NCBI GenBank assembly: GCA_947095585.1
Contig: OX352764.1
Location: 6,061,001 to 6,125,000 of the forward strand
Source of the DNA: Nephrocerus scutellatus
Lineage: Eukaryota > Arthropoda > Insecta > Diptera > Pipunculidae
DNA length: 64,000 nt
Direction: 5' to 3'
Below, piece after piece: positions 45,360-56,501 of this stretch. How positions within the stretch are numbered: position 1 is the stretch's first letter; every line of letters starts with the position of its first letter. Under the pieces are notes generated by a model that made no database searches, had not been told where the DNA came from, and worked only from the letters and a program-made list of their open reading frames with translations. Both the position numbers and the translations under genes were made by a program.

Positions 45360-45600
45360 GTGATTTGGCTTTCTTTTGGGATTCTTTTGAGGGTCTCTTA
45401 TGATTCTTTTGATGTTCTTTTGTGGGGTTTTGGCGGTCTTTTTAGGTTTTTTTTTGAGTCTTTTGAGAGTCGTTTAAGTATCTTTGGGGCAGTAATTTGG
45501 AGGTCTTTAGAGGAATTTAGGGGGTCTACTTGTGGTTCTTTTGTGAGCCGTTGGGAGTCTTTTGTGGTGTCTTGGGGTACTTGAGGAGTATTTTTGATTG
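45360..45600 (-). repeat. CAAAAGACCCC-type array, inverted, left part
   Basis: Plus strand reads TTTTGAGGGTCTCTT / GGTCTTTT-type repeats; same family as the 46.2 kb array. It ends where the gypsy-type fragment begins. Confidence 0.8.
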
Positions 45601-46150
45601 GTAAGCTTGAAAATCTTTTTACTGTGTTTGGTCTTCCTTATGAGCTGGTTACGGATAATGGCCCGCCATTGAGCTTACGAAGTTTTGTCAGCGTTACGGT
45701 ATTTCTCCGTTAAAAAGTCCAGCATATGTCCGTCAAGCGAATGCGTTGGCTGAACGAGCTGTCCAGTCAGTGAAAAGAAGTTTACAAAAAGCGATTGGAG
45801 ACGAAAAAATATGTTCTAGTGGCGAATTGCAGAAAGCCTTGTCCAATGAGCTTTTTAGTTTTTGCAATACACCGAATGTGGCGCCTGCTAGCTGTATGCT
45901 ATAGTTCGACCCGTGGACACAGCTGAGACCAAGATTTGGTTCAGCACCAATTAAGGGTAAACCTAATGCTTATAATCCTAATTTGTCTAAGCCCTTTTTG
46001 TAGACGATGACAAGGTGTACATTCGTTTGAATTCATATTTCAACTGGAAACCTGGTGTGGTCCTAAATGTATTGTGGTTAAGTCGATATATTGTGAAGAT
46101 GGGGAAAAAGTCCGAGTTCTTCACCAAAGCCAAATAAAAGAGACTATGGC
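45601..46150 (+). mobile_element. LTR retrotransposon (gypsy-type) integrase fragment
   Basis: Plus strand, several frames: LENLFTVFGLPYELVTDNGP (45,607-45,666, containing the second catalytic Asp of the DDE core), SPLKSPAYVRQANALAERAV then QSVKRSLQKAI (45,705-45,800, with the final catalytic Glu position in the ALAERA block), and a C-terminal GEKVRVLHQSQIK (46,089-46,132). No LTRs, RT or other gene found. It lies between two halves of a minisatellite array. Confidence 0.8.
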
Positions 46151-46179
46151 TGGTGCTACTGATAACCCTTTAGTTTTGC

Positions 46180-46840
46180 GAGTCTTTTTGAAGGATTTTG
46201 GATATCTTTTGAGAAGGTCTTTTGGAAGGTATTTATGGGATGGGGTCTTTTGGTTGTCTTTTGTTTTTTTTTTGGAGACTTTTGGTAGGTTTTTGGTATT
46301 TTGGAGTTTTTTTGGTAAAGTTTTTGGAGTGGGGGTCTTTTTGGGTTTTATTTGAGTTTTATTGGGGTCCTATTGGGTCTTAGAGGGTCTTTTTATGCTC
46401 TTTTTGGGGTCTTTTGGTTGTCTTTTGGGTTTTTTTTGAGACTTTTGGTAGGTTTTGGGTCGTTTTGGGTTTCATTTGAGTTTTATTGGGGTCCTATTGG
46501 GTCTTAGAGGGTCTTTTTATGCTCTTTTTGGGGTCTTTTAGGGATCTTTTGAGTCTTAAAAGAGTCGTTCGAGGGTTTTCAGGGCCTTTTGGCGATCTTT
46601 TGGGTCTCCTTTGGGGTTTACCGGGGTCTTCTGCGGGTCATTTGGCAGATATTTTGGAGGAATTTTAGGAGTGTTTAGAGGGTAATTTGGGAGCTTTTTG
46701 GGGGTCCTTTGGAGGCGTTTTAAGAGGCATTTTTGGAGGTATTTTTAGAGCTTTTTGGAGTACTTTTCAGGCCGACGAGTGTTTTGGGCTTTGGGGGATC
46801 TTTTGGGATTCTTCTAAGAATGCTTTGAGGGTCTTTAAAT
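46180..46840 (-). repeat. CAAAAGACCCC-type array, inverted, right part
   Basis: About 0.66 kb of GGGGTCTTTTGG-type units. A larger internal duplication of ~125 bp is visible: TTTGAGTTTTATTGGGGTCC starts at about 46,346 and again at about 46,470, each followed by TTAGAGGGTCTTTTTATGCT. Confidence 0.85.
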
Positions 46841-47944
46841 CATTATTTAATTAATTGTACGTCATTCCTAATATAGTATAATAATAGTCTAATACATATT
46901 TCTATATATTATATTATAGAGCATTCCTTATTATACACTTGTGACCCTTTGTTGGGCAGTGAACTCAACCATTGTGCTATTTTATATATTCTGCCGTGGG
47001 ATACAATTTCATCGAACGTATTTACTATCTCCCCTGACTCCTCTTATCATTCTACTCACATGGATTTTTAAAATGCTTATTAACTATTAATCTTTCAATC
47101 ACGACAAACAAAATTAACTTCTAACGGGCGTACACAATACCACGCACCCACTTTTTAATTATAATTAAGTCTTTTGTTGTCATTCGTTATGCTTTCATTG
47201 TGGAATGGCTAAAATCTGTCCTTATAAAAACCGGCAAGACCATAAAGCGCCATAACAATAGCCTGCCTGTCAGAAGTTATTCATTTTGCCAAATTGATTC
47301 ATGTCAATTAATTCGAATTTTTTTTGATTGATTTTTGTTTCGTATTCTAAATTAACTTCATTGTCTGGCTTTGTTAATATTATATGCCTCTAATGAACAT
47401 GAACTGAAAGGAATTTTATTAATGTGTTTCACTGTTATTGCTATATTGTATTATTATTATTGCCACTTGTAAAAGTCTAACAGTTAGCATTTATCTATGA
47501 TGACAGGATTAATAAAAGAACATCAATTGTTGTCCGTTCGAGTTTTTCTAGTTCTTCAGAACTGTTAATTAGGAAACATTTTCTATTTGTCTTTTATTTA
47601 TTAGAAGTTGACGAAAATACTTTCAAGTTTTATCAAAATTCAGAATTAAGTATTTAAATAGAATTAACTTTATGCAGAAGGTATAACTTTGTATAATTGC
47701 TTGACGAATCATTTGTTAATGAACTGACAATCGAGACAACAATGGTTTCTCTGAAAATGTAAAAGAGTTATTTATTACGGGCAGATTGCTTTATAAACAG
47801 GATTAGGTTAAGTAACCAACAAATATTCCGATTGGTTCTATTTATATATTTATAATATGTATAAATATAAGATATTATAAAACACAAAGTCTCACTGTCC
47901 GTATAACCATTAGTGCGCTTATCACTCGAAAATAACTTATCCGA
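46841..47944. other. AT-rich DNA, nothing recognised
   Basis: No genes. Near its right edge, on the minus strand, ACGGACAGTGAGACTTTGTG resembles the GACAGAC-rich segments next to other arrays and may be an array-element terminus. Confidence 0.4.
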
Positions 47945-48320
47945 TGGGAATCTTGGGCGTTATTGGAAGAGGTATTGAAGGAATCTCGAAGAGGTTTTGA
48001 GTGGGTTTTGACAGATGTCTTGAGGCATTCTTGTGGCGGTTTTAAGGGGGTTTAAGTGGAGTCTTGAGGGCGTATTAAAGAGGCTTTGACAAGTTCTTGA
48101 GTGGGTTTTGATGGATAATTTTGATGGTGGTCTTGAGTGGGTCTTGAGGAGGTCTTGGATGCGTTTTGATGGACATTTTAGGGAGTCTTGAGGGGGACTT
48201 CGACGGCGTCTTTAAGGGTGTTCTGAGGGGTCTTATGATGGGCTCGAGTGAGTTTGGAGGGTGGTTTTGAATAGGATCTTGTGGGTGGGACTTGGGTGGA
48301 TGAGTAGTCTTGGTGGTTTT
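47945..48320 (-). repeat. CTCAAGACCCC-type array, inverted
   Basis: Plus strand reads GGTCTTGAGTGGGTCTTGAG and GGAGTCTTGAGGGGG-type units; abuts the RTE-like 3' end at 48.34 kb. Confidence 0.85.
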
Positions 48321-48339
48321 TAAAATCATATTTGCCAAA

Positions 48340-48998
48340 TGGTGCCTACGGAACATCTTAAGGGTTATCTGGCCTAACCGTATCCCTAACGAACATCTTT
48401 ACCGGAGGCACAACCATCCAACGACGGAAGTGGCAGTGGATTGGTCATACACTCCGAAAAGGCGACAGTTCCATAGCAAACTACACAATGCAATGGAACC
48501 TGTTATCTCAGGATGGTAGAAGAACGTGTCGTCCGAGAGATACATGGCGCAGAACAGTTAAGGAGGAGTCACGGCAATTGGGGAAGAGTTGGAGAGAGCT
48601 GAAGCTCATTGCCAGGAACCGCACGCGATGGCGCGTAGGCGTAGTAGAGGCCCTTGGACCCACAATGGGATATAGGACATAAGTAAGTAACGGGCACCGA
48701 GATCATTGGACCACATACAGACGCCGGGCCCTGGGGTCCAGTTCCATAGCAAACTACACAATGCAATGGAACCTTTTATCTCAGGATGGTAGAAGAAAGT
48801 GTCGTCCGAGAAATACATGGCGCAGAACAGTTGAGGAGGAGTCACGGCAATTGGGGAAGAGTTGAAGAGAGCTGAAGCTCATTGCCAGGAACCGCACGCG
48901 TAGTAGAGGCCCTAGGACCCCCAATGGGATATAGGACATAAGTAAGTAACGGGCACCGAGATCATTGGGCCACATACAGACGCCGGGTCTTGGGGCCT
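48340..48998 (+). mobile_element. RTE-like LINE C-terminus with tandem duplication
   Basis: Encodes the terminal region of the RTE-like ORF2: WPNRIPNEHLYRR, DGRRTCRPRDTWRRTVKEES then WRELKLIARNRTRW (48,505-48,645). A 273-bp unit starting CAGTTCCATAGCAAACTACA at 48,466 is repeated at 48,739; copy two lacks 14 bp (GATGGCGCGTAGGC). Both units end in GGCACCGAGATCATTGG and ACATACAGACGCCGGG. Confidence 0.82.
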
Positions 48999-48999
48999 C

Positions 49000-49085
49000 A
49001 TACAAATTTAAAATAAAAATTAACCCGGTTTTTTTAAAATGTTATACACATGTGTATCTTCGATGGACAACACTTTTTGTGTCAT
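49000..49085 (-). repeat. Single ~120-bp satellite unit, inverted
   Basis: On the minus strand reads AGTGTTGTCCATCGAAGATA then CACATGTGTATA and AAAACCGGGTTAATTTTTA, one unit of the 9.8-10.5 kb satellite, between two RTE-like pieces. Confidence 0.75.
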
Positions 49086-49089
49086 TCAG

Positions 49090-49640
49090 TTTTGCATCCG
49101 TAAACTCTGAGCGTCCTGGTCGACGCCATCCTTCCAGCCGGCCTCGCTGTCGAGTAACATAAAGCAAAGCAAAGGACTTTCCGAGCAGGATCCTCTTCGC
49201 TCATGCGAGCTAGGTGTCCTGCTCACCGGAGCCTACCAAGATTAATTCTCTTTACCATGTCGAGATCGCGGTAACCCTCCTAAAGAGTTTCCAGAATCGC
49301 CCTTCCACACATACGGGGCCAAACAATGCTTTTTGCAAAGCACCCAAGTCTCGGATCCACATGTAAGTCTTATATACCAGGAGTTTGGATGTTATGGTTA
49401 AGTTCCTGGATTTGAAGGGCCTTGGCAGGCTATATTAGCTTTGTTGGCTTAAGCAACCGTGCGCGTATTTCTGGTTCCATGCTGTTATTGGCTGTTACAG
49501 TCAACCTTAGCTAGTAAGAGAATTGCACTACTTTTCCAATTCGCGTTCTACTATTTTAATCGTGGGACCAATGGTGGATCTGCTGCTCGCAGAAGAGGCC
49601 ACCGTTTACTTTGTTTTGTTCTCATTTATCAAAATTTTGG
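49090..49640 (-). mobile_element. RTE-like LINE, RT C-terminal fragment
   Basis: Minus strand: an IVERE-type segment and ITANNSMEPEIRAR-like stretch at 49,470-49,560, SRNLT then KLLVYKTYM (49,360-49,410), FGPVCVEGRFWKLF (49,280-49,330), RDLDMVKRINLGRL and AGHLARMSEEDPARKVL (about 49,170-49,275). It overlaps in content the 3' ends of the other RTE-like copies and is heavily frameshifted. Confidence 0.78.
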
Positions 49641-49677
49641 CCAGATAGGCAAAAACCAACACACACATCCGGACGCT

Positions 49678-49697
49678 AAGTTAATATAGAAAATTTA
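49678..49697 (+). repeat. Shared repeat terminus
   Basis: AAGTTAATATAGAAAATTTA, preceded by ACACACACATCCGGACGC; same terminus as at 3242 and 28208. Confidence 0.65.
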
Positions 49698-49702
49698 AAA
49701 AG

Positions 49703-51125
49703 ATTACTAAGCTTTTTAACCTAATGGAAGCTCTCTTATACATTTTTTTAAAAATAAATTTTATTCCAATTAAACATTCAAATGACCCGCACAACAAATA
49801 AATGCGAAAGATATGCAACAGCATCGTCGTTATCATCATCGAAGCAACAAAGCAAAGATACTCAAAAAAAAACTTGTTCATATTTTTCGTCATCCAATTA
49901 GCATAAAATTTTAACTCACCCGAGCAGGTTAAGCTTTTAATAAAAAATTAGAACAAATGCTTTAATTTTCTAGCCGTACTTCGCCGCAGCTTTAACCCCT
50001 AACATTTCACAGAGCAGATGACAAATCTCGAATCATCGAAATGCCATTTACTTATGCTGCATTGCGTAACGCCATGCACAAGAAATTCTGGCTAAGTTTT
50101 TAAATTTTTCGCACAGCGATGAACACAGCTGATTGCTCTGGTGAGGGAGAGAAAGAGAGAACACAATATATGTGCGATAGTAGGCGACTAATGCCAGACA
50201 ATTATCATGATATGTTATGGGAAAATAACATGGAATGCGCGTAGCACGGTAATTGATTAACAACATTGTCATTATGCTGCTCGTATCTGCAAAATGTATC
50301 TCATTTCATATAAACCCAAGAGATATTATGTTAACTGTAAGACTGCGCAGTGTGCACTAGAATCATTTTGACACGGAAGCCGGTTTTTGGAGGCACTGGC
50401 GTCCACTCAATCGTATGATCAATCAACTCTCAAACGGTGTCTTGTCTTGCGTTGACAAATCAAAGGCAGCAGCATGAAAATTGGATCACCAAAGTTGCTA
50501 CCAATTCAGAGCTTTGTTGTTGTTGTTGTTAAATTGCATCGACAATATTATCAAAAGACATCAAAATGTTTAATAAACTAAACAAGCGAACGACAGACAG
50601 TACAGAGCAGAGCAGACGCGATCCGTCTGGGTGCAATGATTTACATATATCCCATATGTATCTACGAGTGCATCGCCACAACGATGACGAATGTTTGTCC
50701 GTCTGATGTGTCATTGTGCACTTTTGCATAAATGAACCCACGGTGATTGTTGTCTTCGTGTGCTGCCCCGCTCAGTGCGGTTAATAAATAATTCATATGC
50801 CCGTAGGAAAACCATCGTAGTCAGGAGGAGGCAAAAAATCTGCAAGGCAGATTTTACACTCAGATTGACCGGAAAGCGTGAAAAATATGAATGCCAATCA
50901 AATTTTGTCTGATCGGCAAATTCAAATTCGAAATATTAGCATACATGCTAAGGCTTAGTGTGTGGAACTGTGCGACAGCTGAACGGTGAGTGTGCGGCGC
51001 AAATCGGTGTCAAATCATGATTTGTTAAACATCCTTTGAGGTAGGTTTGAGGTTACCATATAGGTACCTGTATTCGTATGTTGAGTTAGTTTGAAATTTG
51101 TGCACACTACGTTGTCGTTTTGCAG
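49703..51125. other. Unique DNA, nothing firm
   Basis: No repeats or exons recognised; a (TTG)n run at about 50,515-50,529. Confidence 0.4.
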
Positions 51126-51266
51126 GATAACATTATTGGCAGAACAGGGAATACTACTCGCAGCTTAGTGGACAGAGATGGAGCACATACAAATATTGAA
51201 ATACATTTAAGGAATGTCAGGAAAACCAAAGTTGAAGTAATAGAACATTATCAAAGAGAGATAAGG
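51126..51266 (+). CDS. Candidate exon of an unidentified gene
   Basis: 141 bp between an acceptor (GTTGTCGTTTTGCAG) and a weaker donor (ATAAGG, then GTATGA). Open for 47 codons: DNIIGRTGNTTRSLVDRDGA, HTNIEIHLRNVRKTKVEVIE, HYQREIR. Composition is hydrophilic and protein-like, and the flanks are AT-rich. No family recognised, and it matches neither the candidate exon at 35,338 nor the LINE proteins. It lies 0.6 kb upstream of a LINE on the same strand, so a LINE ORF1 relic is the main alternative. Confidence 0.3.
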
Positions 51267-51879
51267 GTATGATACATAATACAAGTAACACAAGAAAGGT
51301 TAAAGATTTGTATTACATCTTCATTACGTCATCAATTGACAAAATAATAAAATGTTTTGAAGAGTTGTGTGCATTGGCATATAATGTTTTTCACTTTAAT
51401 TTCTAATACAAACAAAGTTTTTTATTCTTCATAATGTTTAATGAAAATGCCAATTTAACTATAAAATTTATGTATTATATTAATGTAAAAAACAGTGACA
51501 GTAAGCAACGCTACTGGGCATGTTAATCACGACGGTTTCGGAATAATCTCCACTAAACAGGCCATAAAAACAGCTGTATCGACCACTAGAAGGATTTGTC
51601 AGGGAGGGAGAGACCACTGACCTATCCAGAATGCTTGCCGTTGGGGAAAGGGCCCTAAAAGAGCCCAATTACTCCGGCAAGCTACAAAGGGGATTAATGG
51701 ACACATGTGAACTTCCATCACGCTTGCAAAGGTGCGTCTGTCACCCTTAGCAAGCGGTTCGCTGATGAAAAAATAACCCTTGGTCTCATTCTTGGTTTAT
51801 TAGAGGACAAATTAAAGGTATACGGAATATGGCAAGTAGTTAAATCTTTAAATTAAATTTAAATTAATCGGCACAAATA
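51267..51879. other. Nothing recognised
   Basis: No gene motif; may include the unrecognised 5' part of the following LINE. Confidence 0.4.
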
Positions 51880-53330
51880 TTAACATTCTTCCAATTTCAA
51901 GAAATCAGAACAAAAGACCTTGTGGCACTGCTGGTAGAAGTTCCGATCGAGAGGGGAACATATAACATTGTGTGTGTCACAGCATATTTCCCCGGTCCAG
52001 AAGCTGATACAACAGAAAAACCTCCAATATATGAAAGATTGCAATGCCAATGCGCATCATGTTGTCTGGGGCAGTAGTCACGCTAATAGAAGGGGTGAGT
52101 ATTCTTTACTATATTTTGTTAGTTAATAAATAAAGGCTCTAAACCTACCAAGGTGATTGACCTTACACTCGCCCGTCGATTTTTATTTAACCTTGTTGAT
52201 GGTTGGCATGTCTTCCATGAAGCCTTGCTCTGTCAAATCATTAACACATCAGGTTTGAATGTCAAACCTATGGACTAGAATCTGTATCGGGGACTTGTTT
52301 TCTCTAAATTGAACATGCTTGTCACATCTAAATGAAGCAGCACACTAGTTAAATGATATGTTGCTCACTTATTCCTATCATTACAGTCTGTTAAAATGAT
52401 AGGCTCCCTGGTGGAACGACCAGCTGGCTTAACTAAGGAAGAATAGTTAGGTGGAATATAGGTTTGCTATTACAGAGTACAATTTAGAATTGAGATGATC
52501 TAAACGTGCCACTTGGAGGCAATACTGCAAAAACATTGCTGACATGCCAGTAACGAAAGGCTCCCTGGTTGAATGACCAGCTGGCTAAACTTAGGAAAAA
52601 GAGTTGGGGCGAATATAGGTTCGCTATTACAGAGCAAAGGTAAGAATTGAGACGATCTTAATGTGCCACTGCGAAAACATTGCTGACATGCCAGTAGCCT
52701 AGTAGACAATTAGCAGTTAAATTTTGTATGTTTACTAAAAAAGTAAACGGCAATGGCGTAAGGATACACTTAGAAACTTACTTTAAGTTCATTTCTCAGG
52801 TTCGTCTACTCGTGCACCATACAGGTACCATACACGTATGGACCAAGGGTCAATATTTTTAGTAGAGTAAACAGTTTTTATGGTAAATTCTTCAGTCCGG
52901 ATAAGGATAAATGGGCCGTAGTCTTCTTCAAACCATTCAAAGGACCGGCGGTAATGGTTTCTTTTTAGCGTCTTTAGAAAAGGCAATCGATCTTATCCTG
53001 CCAGATACTGTTACTTTATTTAGAGCCAGCTATAAGTGGGGGTACATCCCGACTACCTGGATACAGGTAAATGTAATCTTTATCACCAAACCAGGCAATA
53101 GGCAATAGTGAGCTGCCTAAATCCTATAAACCTATAAGTCTAACATTATTTGTCTTCAAAACCAAGAAGAGACTGATTGATGTGCACATTAGAGGTGGCC
53201 TAAATTTGTTTACCCTTCTGCACTCAAGTCAGTTTGCATAAAGGAAAGGTAAAAGCACAGAAGCTACCCTTCACTGTGTTGTAAAGAAATTAGAAAAAAT
53301 ATTTCATTCCAAGGAAGTGGCTCTGTGTGC
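51880..53330 (+). mobile_element. LINE remnant (endonuclease to RT), split by a mariner
   Basis: Plus strand: endonuclease parts VEVPIERGTYNIVCVTAYFP (51,930-51,990), DCNANAHHVVWGSSHANRRG (52,035-52,095) and VIDLTL near 52,152; a WLNDQLAKLRKKSWGEYRFA block (52,568-52,627); RT start FRASYKWGYIPTTWIQVNVI (53,018-53,080), a SYKPISLT block and SQFA..KGKSTEATLHCVV (53,225-53,285). The frame is cut at about 53,330 by mariner sequence. Confidence 0.8.
52400..52700 (+). repeat. ~157-bp tandem duplication inside the LINE
   Basis: GGCTCCCTGGTKGAAYGACC starts at 52,402 and again at 52,559; each copy continues to AAAACATTGCTGACATGCCA then GTA. The copies differ at many positions, so the duplication is old. 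Confidence 0.85.
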
Positions 53331-54253
53331 ATTCCACTCTGGGTGAGTCGGCTCCTTCGTTTACAACAATAAAATATTGGCAGCCAGAGATTAAGCGAGG
53401 CCGAGGCATTGGTCGACCAAATGAGGTGAGTATATCAGAAATGGTGAAAAAAGTCCACCAAATGGTATTGGATGACCGTCGACTGAAAGTATATGAGCTA
53501 TCAGATATGGCAGGAATTTCAAAAATGCTCTGTACATCCCATTTTGACTGATAATTTGCACATGAGAAAGCTGGACGAAAGATGGGTGCCGCGGTTACTC
53601 ATAATGGAACTAAAACAGCGTCGTGAGGATGTTTCAATCGAGTGTTTGGTGAAGTTTTACAACAACAATATAACCGTGAATGAAATATGGGTCAAATCAA
53701 TTGACTGAAAGGGGAGAATGGGCTCCAAAGAAGGCGAACACAGTTCCATCTGCAGTCAAGGTCATGGCGTCAGTTTCTTTGGGATGTGCGTGGTATAATT
53801 TTCATTTATTATCTATAGAAGGGAAAAAAAATTATCGCCGTGTATTATGGGAACTTATTGCAGCGTTTGAAGGATGAAATCAAGAAAAAAACGGCCGCAT
53901 TTGTCGAAGAAATAAGTTTTGTTTCATCAAGACAATGCACCAGTTAACACATTCGTCATCGTGATGGCCAAAATCAATGACTTGAACTTCCAATTGCTTC
54001 CTCATGCACCCTATTCGCCAGATTTAGCCCACTTCGAATTATTTTCTGTTTCCGAACTTGCTCGTTGGTAAAAGATTTGCAACAATGAAGAGGTGCGGTT
54101 GATGGCTATTTTAAGGAGCTCACTATAAAGAGGTATCGCTGGGGAAAGTGTATCGAACTAAAAGGACACTATGTAGAGAAATAAAGATATTCTTTTCCAA
54201 ATTTTTTTGTATTTTCTCTGTTAGGTTTGGGTACTTCTGGGACTACCCTCGTA
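53331..54253 (+). mobile_element. mariner transposon, 5'-truncated, broken transposase
   Basis: Pieces in order: SAPSFTTIKYWQPEIKRGRG (53,342-53,405), GRPNEV, VHQMVLDDRRLKVYELSDMA (53,453-53,512), LDERWVPRLL, ERGEWAPKKANTVPSAVKVM (53,709-53,768), a FVSSRQCTS block derived from the HQDNAP motif, LPHAPYSPDLAH (54,000-54,035) and CIELKGHYVEK (54,150-54,180). The right end CTTCTGGGACTACCCTCGTA (54,234-54,253) looks like the terminal inverted repeat ending in TA. The left inverted repeat is missing, so the copy joined the LINE as a truncated piece or was trimmed later. Confidence 0.85.
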
Positions 54254-54309
54254 TTTGTACGAGTACTTGCTACTTTCGATAATATCTGTATTCCATTTCA
54301 AAACAAACC

Positions 54310-54730
54310 AAAAAGCTTCTCAAATACAACATCAAAAATATAAACAAAGCAATCAAGCTAAACCGACAAACACTGAGATCCTTTGTCTGGTACATGACAG
54401 GACATGGTCCATTTAATGGCCACTTAACAAAAATGGGGAAATCTCAGACAGATCGCTGCCGCTTTTGCGGCGAGGCAGAGGAGACGCCAGAACACATACT
54501 ATTTATATGTGATGCCCTCACCCGGAAAAGACTTCGATACCTCAAAGCACATACAGTTCTATGGCAGAATGCCAGACCTATCGACCTGGCGGATATATTG
54601 GCACTTATAAAAGGACTAGGCCACCACATAATGTTGGTAGACATCTGGGACGCACAATAGACCTTAAGGTCGCAGTGCACAAGGCTTCTCAGCCCACCAA
54701 CAATGAAATAATAATAATAATTCCATTTCA
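54310..54730 (+). mobile_element. LINE group C, 3' end
   Basis: Plus strand: LLKYNIKNINKAIKLNRQTL, RSFVWYMTGHGPFNGHLTKM (54,379-54,438), CRFCGEAEETPEHILFICDA (54,457-54,516), a stop near 54,658, and 3' UTR with CTTCTCAGCCCACCAACAAT (54,685-54,704) followed by AATAATAATAATAATT. The same terminus as the 23.7 kb copy, which fixes the family's 3' end. Confidence 0.85.
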
Positions 54731-56384
54731 ATCGCTACTCGACCATTTTCTTAAATAAATATGTACAGATTGACTTGTGGTCCAAATGGTTCAAAATCCC
54801 GTTTTCAATGAGGAACCTATTAGTGCTGATGATATATTTTTTTAATATTTTTTGGCTTCACACTCGAATGAGTAATGTTATCACTAACAACTATTATGAT
54901 TTAATAAAGCAGTTCATTAGGTGATTTGTAAAAACAAATATTTTTTGTAACTTTATTTAACTATCGTTGCTGGGATTATTGATTTTTTAATATAATTATT
55001 TTTGTAGAATAATTATCTCAATTGCTGGATCATTTGATAAATCTGCCTGCAAATGCCTTACATCTCATATATAGGTATTTCACGTGACTTATAACTCGCC
55101 TTCAACTAAAAAATCCATATAAGTCGTAAAAATTTGTTGTGGAATAATTTAAGTTAAGATCAGATAATTTTGTAAAGAAAATCAAGTTTTTAATTTTTGA
55201 ACAACTCACTGACCAACGGGTCGTGTACGCAATGTATTTCATATGTACTTATTATACTATATGAGTATAATTGTGGGCTTTCAATTCCATTAATAGAAGT
55301 GCATTCATTATACGCTGCTCTATAAGTTAACAACAATACATTTGACCCTGCTCTGAAAACGTTTTGAAATGTGCTGGCATTAAGTGAGCTCAGTTGAGCT
55401 CAGCATTATACAACAACTGACAATTTTTGTGATATGAAATATAGCAGTCATGACACGGCCTTTGCCTCTTTGCAACATGGGTACGAATACTGGTAGAGGC
55501 ACACTGTCACAGAATCACATTTTGCCATTTAAGTTAAAAGGCCAAAACAAACAGCGATGTTTTCCCGCATGCACTTGTAATTGCAAATAGAAATGTCGCG
55601 CGAACAAACGAACAACAATAACCAACGTAACATCACTTTTTTGTCTTAAGCGGAGCGCACGAAACACATTCATTTGCATACGGGGATGTTTCCAAGGTTA
55701 ACTCCGTTACACAATCTGAGTCGCAGTCTTACCAACAACAAGGAACAACAAAAAGCACATAAGAAACAAACAATTAAGCGAATTTCCACACCAACCTTTT
55801 TGAAAGTTGCACTTTAATCCAAAAACTGAAATGAAATCCAAAAACTCAAGGGGAATCCAAAAAAAAAACTGTTATCCAGAGTAGGTCCAGTGGGAATTGT
55901 GCGTTTTTTTTTTAACGAAAAAAAAACTTCACCGAATATCCGCCAGGAATACAGGAAGCAGAGCACACACGAAAAAGGACACGATTTCCGTTTCTGGAAT
56001 TATTCTTTGCCAGCGAGAATTGTATCGAGAGTAAAAAAAAAAAATTTGTCCGCGCACGACGCTCGAGCTCGATCAGCCAAGAAGAGCAACGATCGATCGA
56101 GCAGCAAATTTTGACTGAACCTGGAACTGAGTCGGCGCGTTGCATTTATAAACAGACTGAATGCTTTTTGTTGTGTGTCGACTGTCGACTGTCGAATGCG
56201 CGCCGGTGACTGTGCTGCCGCCACAGTACAATCCAACACAACGCAGGAGAATCACAATTCACAATAAAGCCGATAGAGTGCTAAGCTGGATGAAGAAAGG
56301 CTTACGCTAATACCAACAAGTGTTTGGTTGTGTGACGGACGGTGCTGTGTTTTGCTTTTCAACCGAACGGACGCACAGATTTTT
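54731..56384. other. Unique DNA, nothing firm
   Basis: No repeats or exons recognised; a GAGCTCAGTTGAGCTCAG direct/inverted motif at about 55,387-55,404. Confidence 0.4.
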
Positions 56385-56501
56385 GCGAATAGACGGACAG
56401 ACAGACGCAAAGAGATGTGCAAAACAAGAACTGCTTGACACTTCTGTTTGCAGCATCACAGTTTTGCACATCTATTTGCGTCTGTCTGTCTGTCTGTTCG
56501 C
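56385..56501. other. Long near-perfect hairpin (possible small-RNA precursor)
   Basis: 56,396-56,425 (GACAGACAGACGCAAAGAGA then TGTGCAAAAC) pairs with 56,461-56,490 with one mismatch in 30. Pairing extends outward to 56,385/56,501 with G:U pairs, giving about 41 bp around a 35-nt loop. Length and shape are within the range of insect pre-miRNAs, but inverted duplication without function is equally possible. It lies in otherwise unique DNA and a chance frame on the plus strand crosses it. Confidence 0.6.

Noticed and set aside
50945..51266. Joining ATG at 50,945 with donor at 50,986 to the exon candidate at 51,126
   Set aside because: The splice phase puts the second exon in a frame with an early stop.
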